Assembly: GCA_948468385.1 (NCBI GenBank)
Contig: CAOKHZ010000034.1
Span: 1 to 41,881 of the forward strand
Length of the DNA stretch: 41,881 nt
Source of the DNA: an uncultured Faecalicatena sp.
Lineage (GTDB): Bacteria > Bacillota > Clostridia > Lachnospirales > Lachnospiraceae
Direction: 5' to 3'
Shown: piece by piece, positions 1 through 8,482 of the stretch
Position numbering within the stretch: the stretch's first letter is position 1
Layout of the letters: each line of letters opens with the position of its first letter
Notes under the pieces: generated by a model
Told to the model about the DNA's origin: nothing
Seen by the model: only the letters and a program-made list of their open reading frames with translations
Databases searched by the model: none
Position numbers and translations under genes: made by a program

Positions 1-1492
1 CTTTTACGTTGATTACGCTGTCGGGTTTTTTGTGGGAAAGCATTACTACCGTCTCCACATGCACCGTCTGGCAAAACTGGTCCACCGCCACGCACCGCTT
101 CACCTCATACCCTCTTCCCTGGAACATCTGCAAGTCCCTTGCCAGACTTGTCGCCTTGCACGAAATATAGACAATCGTATCCACCTGATAATCAATAATC
201 TTCGGCAGTGCCTTCGGATGGATGCCATCCCTCGGCGGGTCGAGCACGATCACGTCCGGCTTTTCCTCAATCTCATCCAGCACCCGGAAGACGTCCCCGG
301 CAATGAACCGACAGTTGGTCAACCCGTTGTGCGCGGCATTTTCCCTTGCCGCCTCCACGGCCTCCTCCACGATTTCCACCCCGATTACCTGCTTGGCGAC
401 GGGAGCCAGCACCTGCGCGATTGTGCCGGTTCCGCTAAACAAGTCGAACACCGTCTTGTCCCGCAAGTCGCCCGCATATTCGCGCACTGTGCGGTAAAGC
501 ACCTCCGCCGCCCGCGAATTGGGCTGGAAAAAGGAAAACGGCGTAATCTTGAACTCCATTCCCAAAATCTTTTCATAAAAATAGTCTTGTCCATACAGAA
601 TCCGCGTCTCGTCACTTTGCACCACGTCGGCCAAGGAATCATTGAGAATGTGAAGAATCCCCACGATTCTACCCTCCAATCTTCCCTCCGCCTCCAACGC
701 GAGCAAAGCTTCCACCAACGGCCGCAAATCGTATTCTTGCTGGGTGGTCGTGACCAGGTTCACAAGAATTTCCCCCGTGGAGTCCCCGCGCCGCAGCAAA
801 AGATGGCGCAAATAGCCGACATGCCGCATTTTCTGATAATAGGGAACATTTCTCTCCTGAAAAAAAGCGAGGACACATTGCAGGATTTCCGTCATGTCCG
901 CGTGCACCAGCTTACAGTCCGCCGCCGTCAAAACGTCGTACGAGCTCCCTTTCTTATGCAGCCCCAACGTCAGCGGCCCGTCCTTGCATGCGTCGCCAAA
1001 GGAAAACTCCATCTTATTGCGATAGGCAAATTCCTTCGGGCTTCCCTTGATTTCCTCGAACTCATAACTTTGTCCCGGCAAAATGGCAGCGTCAATCAAC
1101 GTTTTAATTTGCCGTTCTTTCATTTTCAACTGTTCCTCGTACGGCATCGTCTGGTACATGCATCCGCCACATTGTGGAAATATGCTGCAAACCGGTTTCC
1201 TCTTCTCAAGCGGGGATGCCTCCAACACTTCCAGTATCCGTCCCTCGGCCTTGCCGCTTCTTTTTTTGTGAATCTGGACACGCACCCTCTGGCCGGGGAT
1301 CGCGTTTTTCACAATCACGCATTGATCGTTGCCCGCAGACGCACTGCTTAAAGTTTCACCTTTTCCCGCATCGACAATCATGTGCGCGCCGTTTGCGGAC
1401 CCACCCTTTTCCGCATCAGAAACGTACACGATCCCCTTGTTCGGAAATTCCACGCGCTCCACCACGCCCTCAAACACTTGTCCCTTTTTCAT
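1..1492 (-). CDS. rlmD: 23S rRNA (uracil-5-)-methyltransferase RlmD/RlmCD, C-terminus cut by window edge
   Basis: This SAM-dependent methyltransferase of the TrmA/RumA family makes 5-methyluridine in 23S rRNA. The minus frame opens at an ATG (1490-1492) behind AAAGGG and stays open to base 1, so the C-terminus lies outside the window. An N-terminal TRAM-like segment is followed by a Cys cluster of the form C-x5-CGGC (CSIFPQCGGC) that in this family binds a 4Fe-4S cluster. Further on are FDLFSGTGTIAQVL (SAM site), VIVLDPPRDG and the catalytic-Cys motif YISCKATSLARDL. A long open frame on the opposite strand is only its shadow. Family assignment is very secure. Whether it targets U747, U1939 or both cannot be read from the sequence. 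Confidence 0.93.
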   Translation of the reverse strand, partial: MKKGQVFEGVVERVEFPNKGIVYVSDAEKGGSANGAHMIVDAGKGETLSSASAGNDQCVIVKNAIPGQRVRVQIHKKRSGKAEGRILEVLEASPLEKRKPVCSIFPQCGGCMYQTMPYEEQLKMKERQIKTLIDAAILPGQSYEFEEIKGSPKEFAYRNKMEFSFGDACKDGPLTLGLHKKGSSYDVLTAADCKLVHADMTEILQCVLAFFQERNVPYYQKMRHVGYLRHLLLRRGDSTGEILVNLVTTTQQEYDLRPLVEALLALEAEGRLEGRIVGILHILNDSLADVVQSDETRILYGQDYFYEKILGMEFKITPFSFFQPNSRAAEVLYRTVREYAGDLRDKTVFDLFSGTGTIAQVLAPVAKQVIGVEIVEEAVEAARENAAHNGLTNCRFIAGDVFRVLDEIEEKPDVIVLDPPRDGIHPKALPKIIDYQVDTIVYISCKATSLARDLQMFQGRGYEVKRCVAVDQFCQTVHVETVVMLSHKKPDSVINVK

Positions 1493-1565
1493 CCTCGCAC
1501 CCTTTCTAACAGTCACCCTTTTTAACCGCCTTCACCAAATCCTAATATATCCCACGCACTATCAG

Positions 1566-1594
1566 AAAAAGACGGAGTGTAATGCCACCCCGTC
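1566..1594 (-). terminator. Rho-independent terminator after the 67-residue membrane protein gene
   Basis: On the minus strand GACGGGGTG and CACTCCGTC form a nine-position stem with one internal G-A mismatch around a six-base loop, followed at once by TTTTT. It lies between the small gene (1713-1916) and rlmD, so it should separate their transcripts. Confidence 0.75.
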
Positions 1595-1712
1595 CTTCAT
1601 TCGCTTTTCCACATGTTTCATAATTCACAAAGTCACTTGGCGTATCCTTCCCGCTCGCCGACTTGTCCCAACACAAAGAGTCTCTCCTGCGAAACCCTCG
1701 CGCCAGCCACCG

Positions 1713-1916
1713 TCAGACTTGGTCTTCCTCGCTGAAATAATCGTCGAAATCGTCATCAAAGTCCTCGTCGAAATCCTCCAGGTAATCCGGTGTCACAAAC
1801 TTGTACACCGCATACGCGATGGTGGCAACCGCCACGATAATCCCGATAACGGCCAATACCTTGACAAGCAATCCCTTCTTCTCTCCATCCTTGCAACATC
1901 CTTTTTTACAGCACAT
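1713..1916 (-). CDS. Small single-pass membrane protein with Cys-rich head and acidic tail (unknown function)
   Basis: I do not recognise a function. The product is 67 residues: a Cys/Lys-rich head (MCCKKGCCKDGEKKG), one hydrophobic segment (about residues 18-34, VLAVIGIIVAVATIAYAV), then an almost purely acidic Asp/Glu/Phe tail. Start choice: GAAAGGAC lies about 10 bases before the ATG at 1914-1916; an upstream in-frame GTG (1923-1925) would sit only about two bases from that ribosome site. It has its own extended -10 box upstream and a terminator downstream, so it is probably monocistronic. The layout suggests a membrane-anchored protein with a charged tail; the side of the membrane is not decided by the sequence. 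Confidence 0.7.
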   Translation of the reverse strand: MCCKKGCCKDGEKKGLLVKVLAVIGIIVAVATIAYAVYKFVTPDYLEDFDEDFDDDFDDYFSEEDQV

Positions 1917-2031
1917 AAATTCCACGTCCTTTCTTTTTTATCAATCCCGCAATCGTAACAGGCACCAGCAACGAATCCCCGTTCAACCATCCGCCCTGAA
2001 AACACATCGCGCAGACATTCGTCTTTGTTTT

Positions 2032-2037
2032 AGTATA
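2032..2037 (-). promoter_or_regulatory. Extended -10 box for the 67-residue membrane protein gene
   Basis: The minus strand reads TGTTATACT, an extended -10 (TGn-TATACT), about 115 bases before the start codon. No good -35 is seen 17 bases upstream, which is common for extended -10 promoters. The region up to pcrA's stop is otherwise AT-rich without a clear gene. Confidence 0.5.
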
Positions 2038-2169
2038 ACACGTTCTGATTTAGATTACTATCTTTTATTGCAAATTTTCTTTCCAGAATTTCATAAATTT
2101 TCATAAACCAATTTTTTCCAACTGTGTGGTTGCGATCCTTATATTATCCAACCGCAAAGTTGGCAAATT

Positions 2170-4476
2170 TCACACCTTCTGCAATTTTGCAAACGCCGCG
2201 AACATCTTGCGCACGCCCACCGAGTCAAATTCTATCGTAACCTCAAAGTCGCGGCTGCCGTCCGTGATTGCCTTCACCGTGCCCTCCCCGAACTTGACAT
2301 GGCGCACCCTGTCGCCCACTATGTAATCCAGTCCTTTTTCCTTGGACACGGCAAATTGCTGCGCTCCTTTTTGCAGAGGCATGCTCTGAAACGGTTGCTT
2401 TTGGAAACTTTTTTGCGCCTGCCGATAGGAACTGCGCTGGTTTTGCCAATACGTACCGCTCCCGCCCTGCCCATATGTATCACCTGCATCCGAACCATAC
2501 ACATTGCCCGCACTCGAACCATACGCGCCGCCCGCACGAGTTCCCCTCGCCGTCAACAATTCCTGCGGAATCTCTTGTATGAAACGTGACATTCGGTTGT
2601 ACTGCGTCTCCCCGCGAACCATTCTCTTGCGCGCGCAGCTCAAAGTTAGACGCTCCATCGCCCGCGTGATGCCGACATAGCAGAGCCTGCGCTCCTCCTC
2701 CAGGCTTTCCGAGTCTTCCGTGGAAAGATAGCTGGGAAACAGCCCTTCCTCCATTCCCGCCAGATAAACCTGGGGAAATTCCAGCCCTTTCGCGCTGTGC
2801 AGCGTCATCAATACCACGTAATCCTGGCTCTCGTCCAAGCTGTCAATGTCGGCGACCAACGCCACCTCTTCCAAAAATCCGCCAAGCGTCGCGGGTTGCC
2901 CTTCGTCCGCGCAAGCCTCCTCATAAGCGGCAATTTTATTCTGCAACTCCTCGATGTTCTCTATCCGGGCCTTCGCCTCTTCCTCGCCTTCCGCTTCCAA
3001 AGATTCCACGTAAGCCGTCATCTCGATGATTTCATTCAACAAGTCGGAAAGGCTTGCCTGCTGCGCCACCCTGCCTTTAAAATACTCTATCAGCGATACG
3101 AAGGAATCCAGCTTCGCGCTCGCCCTGCCGATGCCTGGTATCAGATCCAAACCTTTCAGCGTTTCGTAAAACCCGATGCCCCGCGCGTCTGCCGACTCCT
3201 GCACGCGGCCAATCGTCGTCAGGCCGATGCCGCGTTTTGGCACGTTGATGATACGGCGCACCGCCAGATCATCTTGTCCGCTGTCAATCGTTTTCAAGTA
3301 AGCAAGCAAGTCCTTGATTTCCCGTCTCGCATAAAAGTTCACGCCGCCTACGATTTTGTAAGGAATGCTCATCGCCACGAATTTTTCCTCAAACAGACGG
3401 GACTGCGCGTTCGTCCGGTACAAAATCGCGAAATCCTTATACGCCGCCCCGTTCTCCACCCGATTTTGAATGTCGTCGGCTGCGAACTCCGCCTCGTCAT
3501 AAGCGGTGTCAAACTGACGAAAGCAAATCAAGTCCCCGTCGCCCTGATCAGTCCACAACGTCTTGTCCTTCCTGCCGCGGTTATTGCGGATGACCGCGTT
3601 CGCCGCATTCAGGATATTGGAGGTCGAACGATAATTTTGTTCCAGCTTGATGACCTTCGCGTCAGAAAACGTACTTTCAAAACTCAAAATATTTTTGATG
3701 TCCGCCCCCCGAAACTTATAAATCGACTGATCGTCGTCCCCTACCACGCAAAGGTTATGGTACTTCGAAGCCAAAACGCTTACCAGTTTAAACTGCACCG
3801 TGTTCGTGTCCTGGTACTCGTCCACCATGATATAACGGAAACGCTCTTGATAGTAATCCAGCACGTCCGGCTGCGTCTGCAAAAGCTGCACCGTCTTCAT
3901 CAATAAATCGTCAAAATCCAGGGCATTATTCATCTTTAACTGCCCCTCGTACTCCCGGTACGCTTTCGCGATTTTCTGCCGTCCAAAGTCTCCCGCCGCG
4001 TTCAGCTCGTATTCCGCCGGCGTGACCATCTCGTTCTTTGCCGAAGAAATCGCCGAAAGAATCATCCGCTCGCTATATTTTTTCGTGTCAATGTCCAATT
4101 TCTTACAGACGTCCTTCATCAAGGTTCGCTGGTCGTCCGCGTCATAAATTGTAAATGAATCGTCATATCCAATCAAGTCGATATAACGGCGCAGAATTCG
4201 CACGCACATCGAATGGAACGTGCTCACCCATACACTTTTGGCCCCGTGGCCGACAAGGTTGTCCACGCGCTCCCGCATCTCCCCGGCCGCCTTGTTCGTA
4301 AACGTGATGGCCAGAATATTCCACGGGTTTACCCCCAACTCCTCTATCAAGTATACGATTCGATGCGTCAGCACCCGCGTCTTGCCGGAACCCGCCCCCG
4401 CCAAAATCAGAAGCGGCCCCTCCGTGTGAAATACGGCTTCCCTCTGCCGTTCATTTAACGTGTCGTATATACTCAT
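2170..4476 (-). CDS. pcrA: ATP-dependent DNA helicase PcrA (UvrD/Rep family)
   Basis: Superfamily 1A 3'-5' helicase used in nucleotide-excision repair, plasmid replication and clearing of roadblocks. The 768-residue protein carries Walker A AGAGSGKT (residues 26-33), VDEYQDTN (motif II), GDDDQSIYKFRGA (motif III), LEQNYRST (motif IV), VVLMTLHSAKGLEFPQV (motif V) and YVGITRAMERL (motif VI). After a Gly/Ser/Tyr/Gln-rich linker there is a C-terminal module (VGDRVRHVKFGEGTV) typical of PcrA, which binds RNA polymerase. The frame extends 39 codons further upstream, but AGGAGGAAAAGG directly before ATG 4476 and the conserved MSIYDTLNERQ fix the start. It begins 20 bases after the AraC gene's stop, so the two may be co-transcribed. 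Confidence 0.97.
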   Translation of the reverse strand: MSIYDTLNERQREAVFHTEGPLLILAGAGSGKTRVLTHRIVYLIEELGVNPWNILAITFTNKAAGEMRERVDNLVGHGAKSVWVSTFHSMCVRILRRYIDLIGYDDSFTIYDADDQRTLMKDVCKKLDIDTKKYSERMILSAISSAKNEMVTPAEYELNAAGDFGRQKIAKAYREYEGQLKMNNALDFDDLLMKTVQLLQTQPDVLDYYQERFRYIMVDEYQDTNTVQFKLVSVLASKYHNLCVVGDDDQSIYKFRGADIKNILSFESTFSDAKVIKLEQNYRSTSNILNAANAVIRNNRGRKDKTLWTDQGDGDLICFRQFDTAYDEAEFAADDIQNRVENGAAYKDFAILYRTNAQSRLFEEKFVAMSIPYKIVGGVNFYARREIKDLLAYLKTIDSGQDDLAVRRIINVPKRGIGLTTIGRVQESADARGIGFYETLKGLDLIPGIGRASAKLDSFVSLIEYFKGRVAQQASLSDLLNEIIEMTAYVESLEAEGEEEAKARIENIEELQNKIAAYEEACADEGQPATLGGFLEEVALVADIDSLDESQDYVVLMTLHSAKGLEFPQVYLAGMEEGLFPSYLSTEDSESLEEERRLCYVGITRAMERLTLSCARKRMVRGETQYNRMSRFIQEIPQELLTARGTRAGGAYGSSAGNVYGSDAGDTYGQGGSGTYWQNQRSSYRQAQKSFQKQPFQSMPLQKGAQQFAVSKEKGLDYIVGDRVRHVKFGEGTVKAITDGSRDFEVTIEFDSVGVRKMFAAFAKLQKV

Positions 4477-4495
4477 CCTTTTCCTCCTGCCTCCC

Positions 4496-5338
4496 TCATT
4501 CCTCTTCTTTGGCCCTTTTACGCACGTCACGCGGCGCGCAGCCGTACGTTTCGTGAAACATCTTGTTAAACAGCTTGTAATTCGTAAACCCATGCCCCTC
4601 CGCCAGTTCCAGTATCCCGTCCGACGTGTTGCAAATGTCCTGATAAATATGCATCAGCCGCACCTGGCATACATACTTTGAAAATGTCACGCCCATGTTC
4701 TGCTTGAAAAATCGGCTGAAATATTCCCTGCTCAAATAAAAATGGGAAGAAATGCTTTCCAATGAAATCGGTTCCCGGTGATGTCGCTCGATATACTCCG
4801 TAATCTCGCCCAGCCGCTCCAAAATCTCCGCTTTTTCCGTCGCCTGCACTTTGCTTTCCCGCGAGGAAAAATGATTCAAAAGTTCAAAAAACACCTCCAT
4901 GGCGACCGCCTGGCTTTTCAGCTTGTAACCGACGGGCTGCATCACGTAGAGCGGCGGCAATTTTTTCAACATGTCGCAAATCTCCAGATATCCTTCGAGC
5001 TGTTCCTTTTCCAACGTCTCCTTCGTGCAGTGGAAATGGTACTGCTCCAACTCCGGAATGAAATTTTTCATGCTGTTGCGCGAAAAATGAATCATCACCA
5101 TCATGGAGGCTTTGGCACACTTCGTCTCATGCATCTGGTTTGAATCCACCACCAGAAATTCGCCCGCCACCACCGGGTAATCTTTTCCTTCTATCATAAT
5201 CGTGCCGTTTCCGTTCAGAATGTAAATCAACTCGACGGCCGAATGCCAGTGCACCGGATTATACCTTCTCCGGCGGCTCGTATAGTACTGTATCTGCACG
5301 CCGGTTCGCTCCAGCTTGAACAACGGTTCGTAAATCAT
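4496..5338 (-). CDS. AraC-family transcriptional regulator with N-terminal cupin sensor domain
   Basis: A 280-residue one-component regulator. Residues about 20-90 form an AraC-type cupin (NPVHWHSAVELIYILNGNG, then GEFLVVDSNQMHE) that would bind a small, probably sugar-like ligand. Residues about 180-275 form the double helix-turn-helix, ending in AEGHGFTNYKLFNKMFHETY and the usual P-x-x-x-R tail (APRDVRKR). Its ATG overlaps the stop of the M23 peptidase gene by four bases (ATGA), so translation of the two is probably coupled and it may sense something linked to the cell envelope. No dedicated promoter is visible. The ligand and targets are unknown. Confidence 0.92.
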   Translation of the reverse strand: MIYEPLFKLERTGVQIQYYTSRRRRYNPVHWHSAVELIYILNGNGTIMIEGKDYPVVAGEFLVVDSNQMHETKCAKASMMVMIHFSRNSMKNFIPELEQYHFHCTKETLEKEQLEGYLEICDMLKKLPPLYVMQPVGYKLKSQAVAMEVFFELLNHFSSRESKVQATEKAEILERLGEITEYIERHHREPISLESISSHFYLSREYFSRFFKQNMGVTFSKYVCQVRLMHIYQDICNTSDGILELAEGHGFTNYKLFNKMFHETYGCAPRDVRKRAKEEE

Positions 5339-6546
5339 CTCTCCTTTTCTCCTTGCGCTTCCTCCGCAGCCGGATCCTTAAACGGATATTTTCGTACCCA
5401 CTCTTTCGTCTCGTCGTTTCTTACCGCCTCCGACTGGTGACGGCTCAAAAACTGGGTCAGCGGATACAAGTCAATCCAAATCTCGTTCGACCCTTCCCTC
5501 TGCGACTCATCAAAAATCAACTGCAACCCCAGATGCAAATGATACTCGTCAATATTGTTCACATTTTCCTTGGTACTGTACCCGGTGCGCCCCATATAGC
5601 CAATCACGTCGCCAGCCTGCACGATGTCGCCTTCCTTAAGTCCCTCGGCATAAGGACGGTTCTGCCGCAAATGTGCGTAATAATAGTAACGCTTCCCGTC
5701 AAAACTGTCAATGCCGATACGCCAGCCGCCATACTGGTTCCACCCCATCGCCGACACCCGGCCTGACTCGATGGCAATCACCGGAGTGCCGACCTGCCCC
5801 ATCAAGTCATGTCCCAAATGCTGCCTGCGATAGCCATAGCTTCTTGACACCCCGAAATCATCATAGTGAGAATAAGGGAAACCTTTGGCAATTGGGGCAA
5901 ACGCCTTCAGCCCGTACGTTTTCACCAACTCGCCATTTTCCTGCTCCGCGGTTTCAAATTCCCCGACCATGCCGCCAAGCACCGCGTCGTACGCCTCCTC
6001 ATAATACGAATAATACTTCATGTCCGCGGTCAGGCTCTCGATTCCCTCCGCCTTTATTTTCTCCACGGCGGCCACCATGTCCGCACTTTTGTAATGACTG
6101 AAGTCACCGCCATAACCTGCGGCCAGGTAAGCCAGTAATTCCACCCAATTGATATGTACGTCCTGCCCATAGGTATCAATGTCATACTGCAAGGCTTGTG
6201 ACATGGCCTCCAGGCAAATGTCAAAATCCACCCAGTGTATGTAATCCTTCTTCTCGGAATTATTTTCCTCAAAATCTCCTCCCTCGGACTGATTCTCCTC
6301 GGAATCCGCATCCCCAAAACCCGCGTCCTCCTCGTTCGCCCCTTCCTTTCCGGCATCCGAAGATTCAGAGGCATTCCCGGCCGACGCGCCAGACGTCTCA
6401 TTCACAACCGGCGTGCCAGACGTTTCCACGCCACCCCCGCCGACCGGCCCGCCTGCCCCGCCGTAACTCCATACTCCCAAAATGATACAAAGCAGCAGTA
6501 CTTCCGCCCCTAGCCGCCATCTCAATAATTTTCGGATTGTCTGCAT
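5335..6546 (-). CDS. M23 family metallopeptidase (LytM-type), membrane-anchored
   Basis: A predicted peptidoglycan endopeptidase of 403 residues. Order: a hydrophobic anchor or signal segment (about residues 13-30), a Gly/Ser/Glu/Asp-rich low-complexity linker (about 30-100), an unassigned helical domain (about 100-210), and a C-terminal M23 domain. The zinc ligands are H243 and D247 (HLGHD) and the HxH pair H336/H338 (HLHLG), with the usual YAHL at about 290-293, so it looks catalytically intact. The linker would hold the enzyme away from the membrane in the wall. The last four bases overlap the AraC start. Ribosome-site spacing at the ATG is unusual: AGAGGT is very close, with GAGGTG about 11 bases upstream. 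A sporulation role is possible but unproven. Confidence 0.92.
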   Translation of the reverse strand: MQTIRKLLRWRLGAEVLLLCIILGVWSYGGAGGPVGGGGVETSGTPVVNETSGASAGNASESSDAGKEGANEEDAGFGDADSEENQSEGGDFEENNSEKKDYIHWVDFDICLEAMSQALQYDIDTYGQDVHINWVELLAYLAAGYGGDFSHYKSADMVAAVEKIKAEGIESLTADMKYYSYYEEAYDAVLGGMVGEFETAEQENGELVKTYGLKAFAPIAKGFPYSHYDDFGVSRSYGYRRQHLGHDLMGQVGTPVIAIESGRVSAMGWNQYGGWRIGIDSFDGKRYYYYAHLRQNRPYAEGLKEGDIVQAGDVIGYMGRTGYSTKENVNNIDEYHLHLGLQLIFDESQREGSNEIWIDLYPLTQFLSRHQSEAVRNDETKEWVRKYPFKDPAAEEAQGEKER

Positions 6547-6568
6547 ACCTCTTTTTTCACCTCGCGAA

Positions 6569-6633
6569 CCTTTTAGCCCATTGATAACATGGATTGCCGC
6601 GCCCCTCGTGCACCCGCAATCCTTTTAGCCCTT
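6569..6633. repeat. Paired CCTTTTAGCCC direct repeats in the M23 gene leader
   Basis: CCTTTTAGCCC occurs at 6569-6579 and 6621-6631, 52 bases apart, in the 116-base gap before the M23 gene. A related TTTTTAGCCCTT lies at 20965-20976 before the cation-efflux gene. It could be a binding site or a remnant of a dispersed repeat. Confidence 0.4.
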
Positions 6634-6662
6634 AGTATCAACGTATGCAGACAACTCCTTCA

Positions 6663-7511
6663 TTATTCCTTTTTAAAGCCTTCCCCCACCACTTCGTTGG
6701 ATTCCATGATGATGGTAAAGGCCTTTTCGTCAATCTCTTTCACCATCTTGCGGATTTCGTACATCTGCTTGTTATTGCAGGCGCACATCACGACGTCCTT
6801 CTCCAGGCCAGAATACGCGCCGCTCCCCTTCCATATCGTGGAACCGCGCCCCACGTATTGGTCGATGCACGCCGTCACCTCCCGCCCCTTTTCCGTCACG
6901 ATCAGGGTCATCTTCCCGGCATCAATCCCATACATCATCTTGTCAATGACCGCCGACAGCAGATACGTGATAATCAGGCCATAAATCGTGGCGTCCACGT
7001 CCCCAAACACCAGTCCGCCAAGCAGTACCACCAGAACGTCCAGCACGAACACGATTCTTCCGAGGGACAAGTATGGATGTTTCTTGCGGATTGCCACCGA
7101 GACAAAGTCCATCCCCCCCGTGGAGGAACGATTCATGAATATCACGGCATAGCCAAGCCCGCTAAAAACCCCCGTACAGATGGCCGCCAACATCCGATTC
7201 CCGTCATATACCGGTAAAAACGGCACCACGTAATCCAATATCAAGGACGAGATGACGATGGACTGCAGCGACCTTAACAAAAACTGACGTCCAAGCACCT
7301 TGTAGCTGAACAAAACAATCGGAATGTTCAACAATATCGTGCCAAGGCCGATTGGCAGCCCGAACAAACGGTAAAAAATCAAGGCGATACCCGAAATGCC
7401 CGCCAACGGAAATCCCGCACTGGCCGCGAAACTATAGATGCCGACGCCGGCCAGGAAACCGCCCAGAACGTCCACCAGTATGTTATATCCTATTTTTTTC
7501 GCACGCTGCAT
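6663..7511 (-). CDS. YitT family membrane protein (YitT/DUF161 plus DUF2179)
   Basis: Integral membrane protein of 282 residues, uncharacterised in most organisms. About five hydrophobic helices cover residues 10-175 and include the family signatures GGFLAGVGI, AGFPLAGISGIALIF and NRSSTGGMDF. A soluble C-terminal DUF2179 domain follows (about 200-275, from MTLIVTEKGREV). Length and layout are normal for the family. It starts three bases after the nudC stop with AGAGG inside the end of nudC, so the pair is translationally linked. The family is often called a transporter, but substrate and mechanism are not established. Confidence 0.93.
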   Translation of the reverse strand: MQRAKKIGYNILVDVLGGFLAGVGIYSFAASAGFPLAGISGIALIFYRLFGLPIGLGTILLNIPIVLFSYKVLGRQFLLRSLQSIVISSLILDYVVPFLPVYDGNRMLAAICTGVFSGLGYAVIFMNRSSTGGMDFVSVAIRKKHPYLSLGRIVFVLDVLVVLLGGLVFGDVDATIYGLIITYLLSAVIDKMMYGIDAGKMTLIVTEKGREVTACIDQYVGRGSTIWKGSGAYSGLEKDVVMCACNNKQMYEIRKMVKEIDEKAFTIIMESNEVVGEGFKKE

Positions 7512-7514
7512 GTC

Positions 7515-8378
7515 TCATACCTCTTTGTTTTTAAATTTCATGATCATTTCATTGGTAAGGCTGTCACGCATCGGTTCTACCGGAATTTCCTCCCGCTCGA
7601 ACCACTCGGCCAGGGCAAGCTCCTCCTTGTCCAGGCGAATCTCGTCGTCTCCATCCAATTCACAATAAAATCCCATCAGCAAGGTTTCCGTAAGTCCCCA
7701 CGGCTGGCTTTTATAGTAACGGATGTTTTTCACCTCAAGCCCGACCTCCTCCATCACCTCACGCCGCACGGTTTCCTCCATCGTCTCCCCGATTTCCGTG
7801 TACCCGGCGAGCAAGGCATAACGCTTGTACGTCCTCCCTGCATATTTTGACAACAAAATGCGATTTTTATCCGTCACGGCAATAATTACCGCCGGACAAA
7901 TCCTCGGAAACTCCATGTTTCCACATTGCGGGCAACGCATCATCCGCTCTTTCTCGTCCGGCACCATCTCACATCCGCACCCGCCGCAATAACGCCGACA
8001 CTTGTACCAACTGTAAAGATGCAGCCCGGTAAATCCGGCAAACGCCGCGTGTTGCGGCTCGGCCAGCCGAAACTCCTCCTTACTTTCCATTCGATATCCG
8101 GCCAACTTGCCGATATCCAATTCCATCAACAAATAATAGTTCGTCTCATCTATGGAAAATAGATAAATGTAATTTTTCACCAAGTCGTTTCTTTCCCGCC
8201 CTTCCGCCACGGAAAAACAATACTCCTCCACCTCGGCCACGGTAGGAAAATCAATCCGCCCTTCGGCATGCCTTAACAAACAAGAACGGTTCTCAAAATA
8301 GAGAACGCGGTCTTCTTTCTTTGGCGGCACCGGCTTGTACGCGTTGTCAAAACGATGTGGCGCAATTTCCTGAATCAT
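7515..8378 (-). CDS. nudC: NAD(+) diphosphatase NudC (Nudix hydrolase)
   Basis: Hydrolyses NADH/NAD+ to NMN(H) plus AMP; NudC enzymes can also remove NAD caps from RNA. The 287-residue protein shows an N-terminal domain, a four-Cys zinc ribbon (CGGCGCEMV then CPQCGN) and the Nudix box GYTEIGETMEETVRREVMEE. The downstream specificity motif reads SQPWGLTET where classical NudC has SQPWPFPxS, so the Pro-Phe-Pro part is altered although SQPW is kept. Start: GGGAG lies 6-7 bases before ATG 8378 and the protein then begins MIQEIAPHRF; an in-frame ATG eight codons upstream (8402) behind AAGGG is the alternative. Confidence 0.93.
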   Translation of the reverse strand: MIQEIAPHRFDNAYKPVPPKKEDRVLYFENRSCLLRHAEGRIDFPTVAEVEEYCFSVAEGRERNDLVKNYIYLFSIDETNYYLLMELDIGKLAGYRMESKEEFRLAEPQHAAFAGFTGLHLYSWYKCRRYCGGCGCEMVPDEKERMMRCPQCGNMEFPRICPAVIIAVTDKNRILLSKYAGRTYKRYALLAGYTEIGETMEETVRREVMEEVGLEVKNIRYYKSQPWGLTETLLMGFYCELDGDDEIRLDKEELALAEWFEREEIPVEPMRDSLTNEMIMKFKNKEV

Positions 8379-8436
8379 GATACTCTCCCACTTCCTTATC
8401 ATTCACACCCTTGCCCGCGCGGTATAAGTGGGCGCA

Positions 8437-8477
8437 CTTACTGTTCAGCCCGCGCTGGCGCAGTATGAATTGTAACG
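8437..8477. repeat. Imperfect palindromic intergenic repeat, related to the 26434-26472 hairpin
   Basis: CTTACTGTTCAGCCCGCGC and GCGCAGTATGAATTGTAACG can fold on each other. The right half (CAGCCCGCGCT, then TGAATTGTAAC) matches the third hairpin of the gene-free block at 26434-26472, so this looks like a second copy of one dispersed element. It lies in the 100-base gap between the trhP-like gene and nudC, with no T-tract to make it a clear terminator. Confidence 0.6.
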
Positions 8478-8482
8478 TTCCT

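Noticed and set aside
32-1351. Long open frame (439 codons) on the plus strand
   Set aside because: It is antisense to rlmD, lacks family motifs and arises from the GC-biased third positions of the real gene.
2797-3906. Long open frame (369 codons) on the plus strand
   Set aside because: Antisense to pcrA, whose helicase motifs fill this stretch; no ribosome site or recognisable protein.
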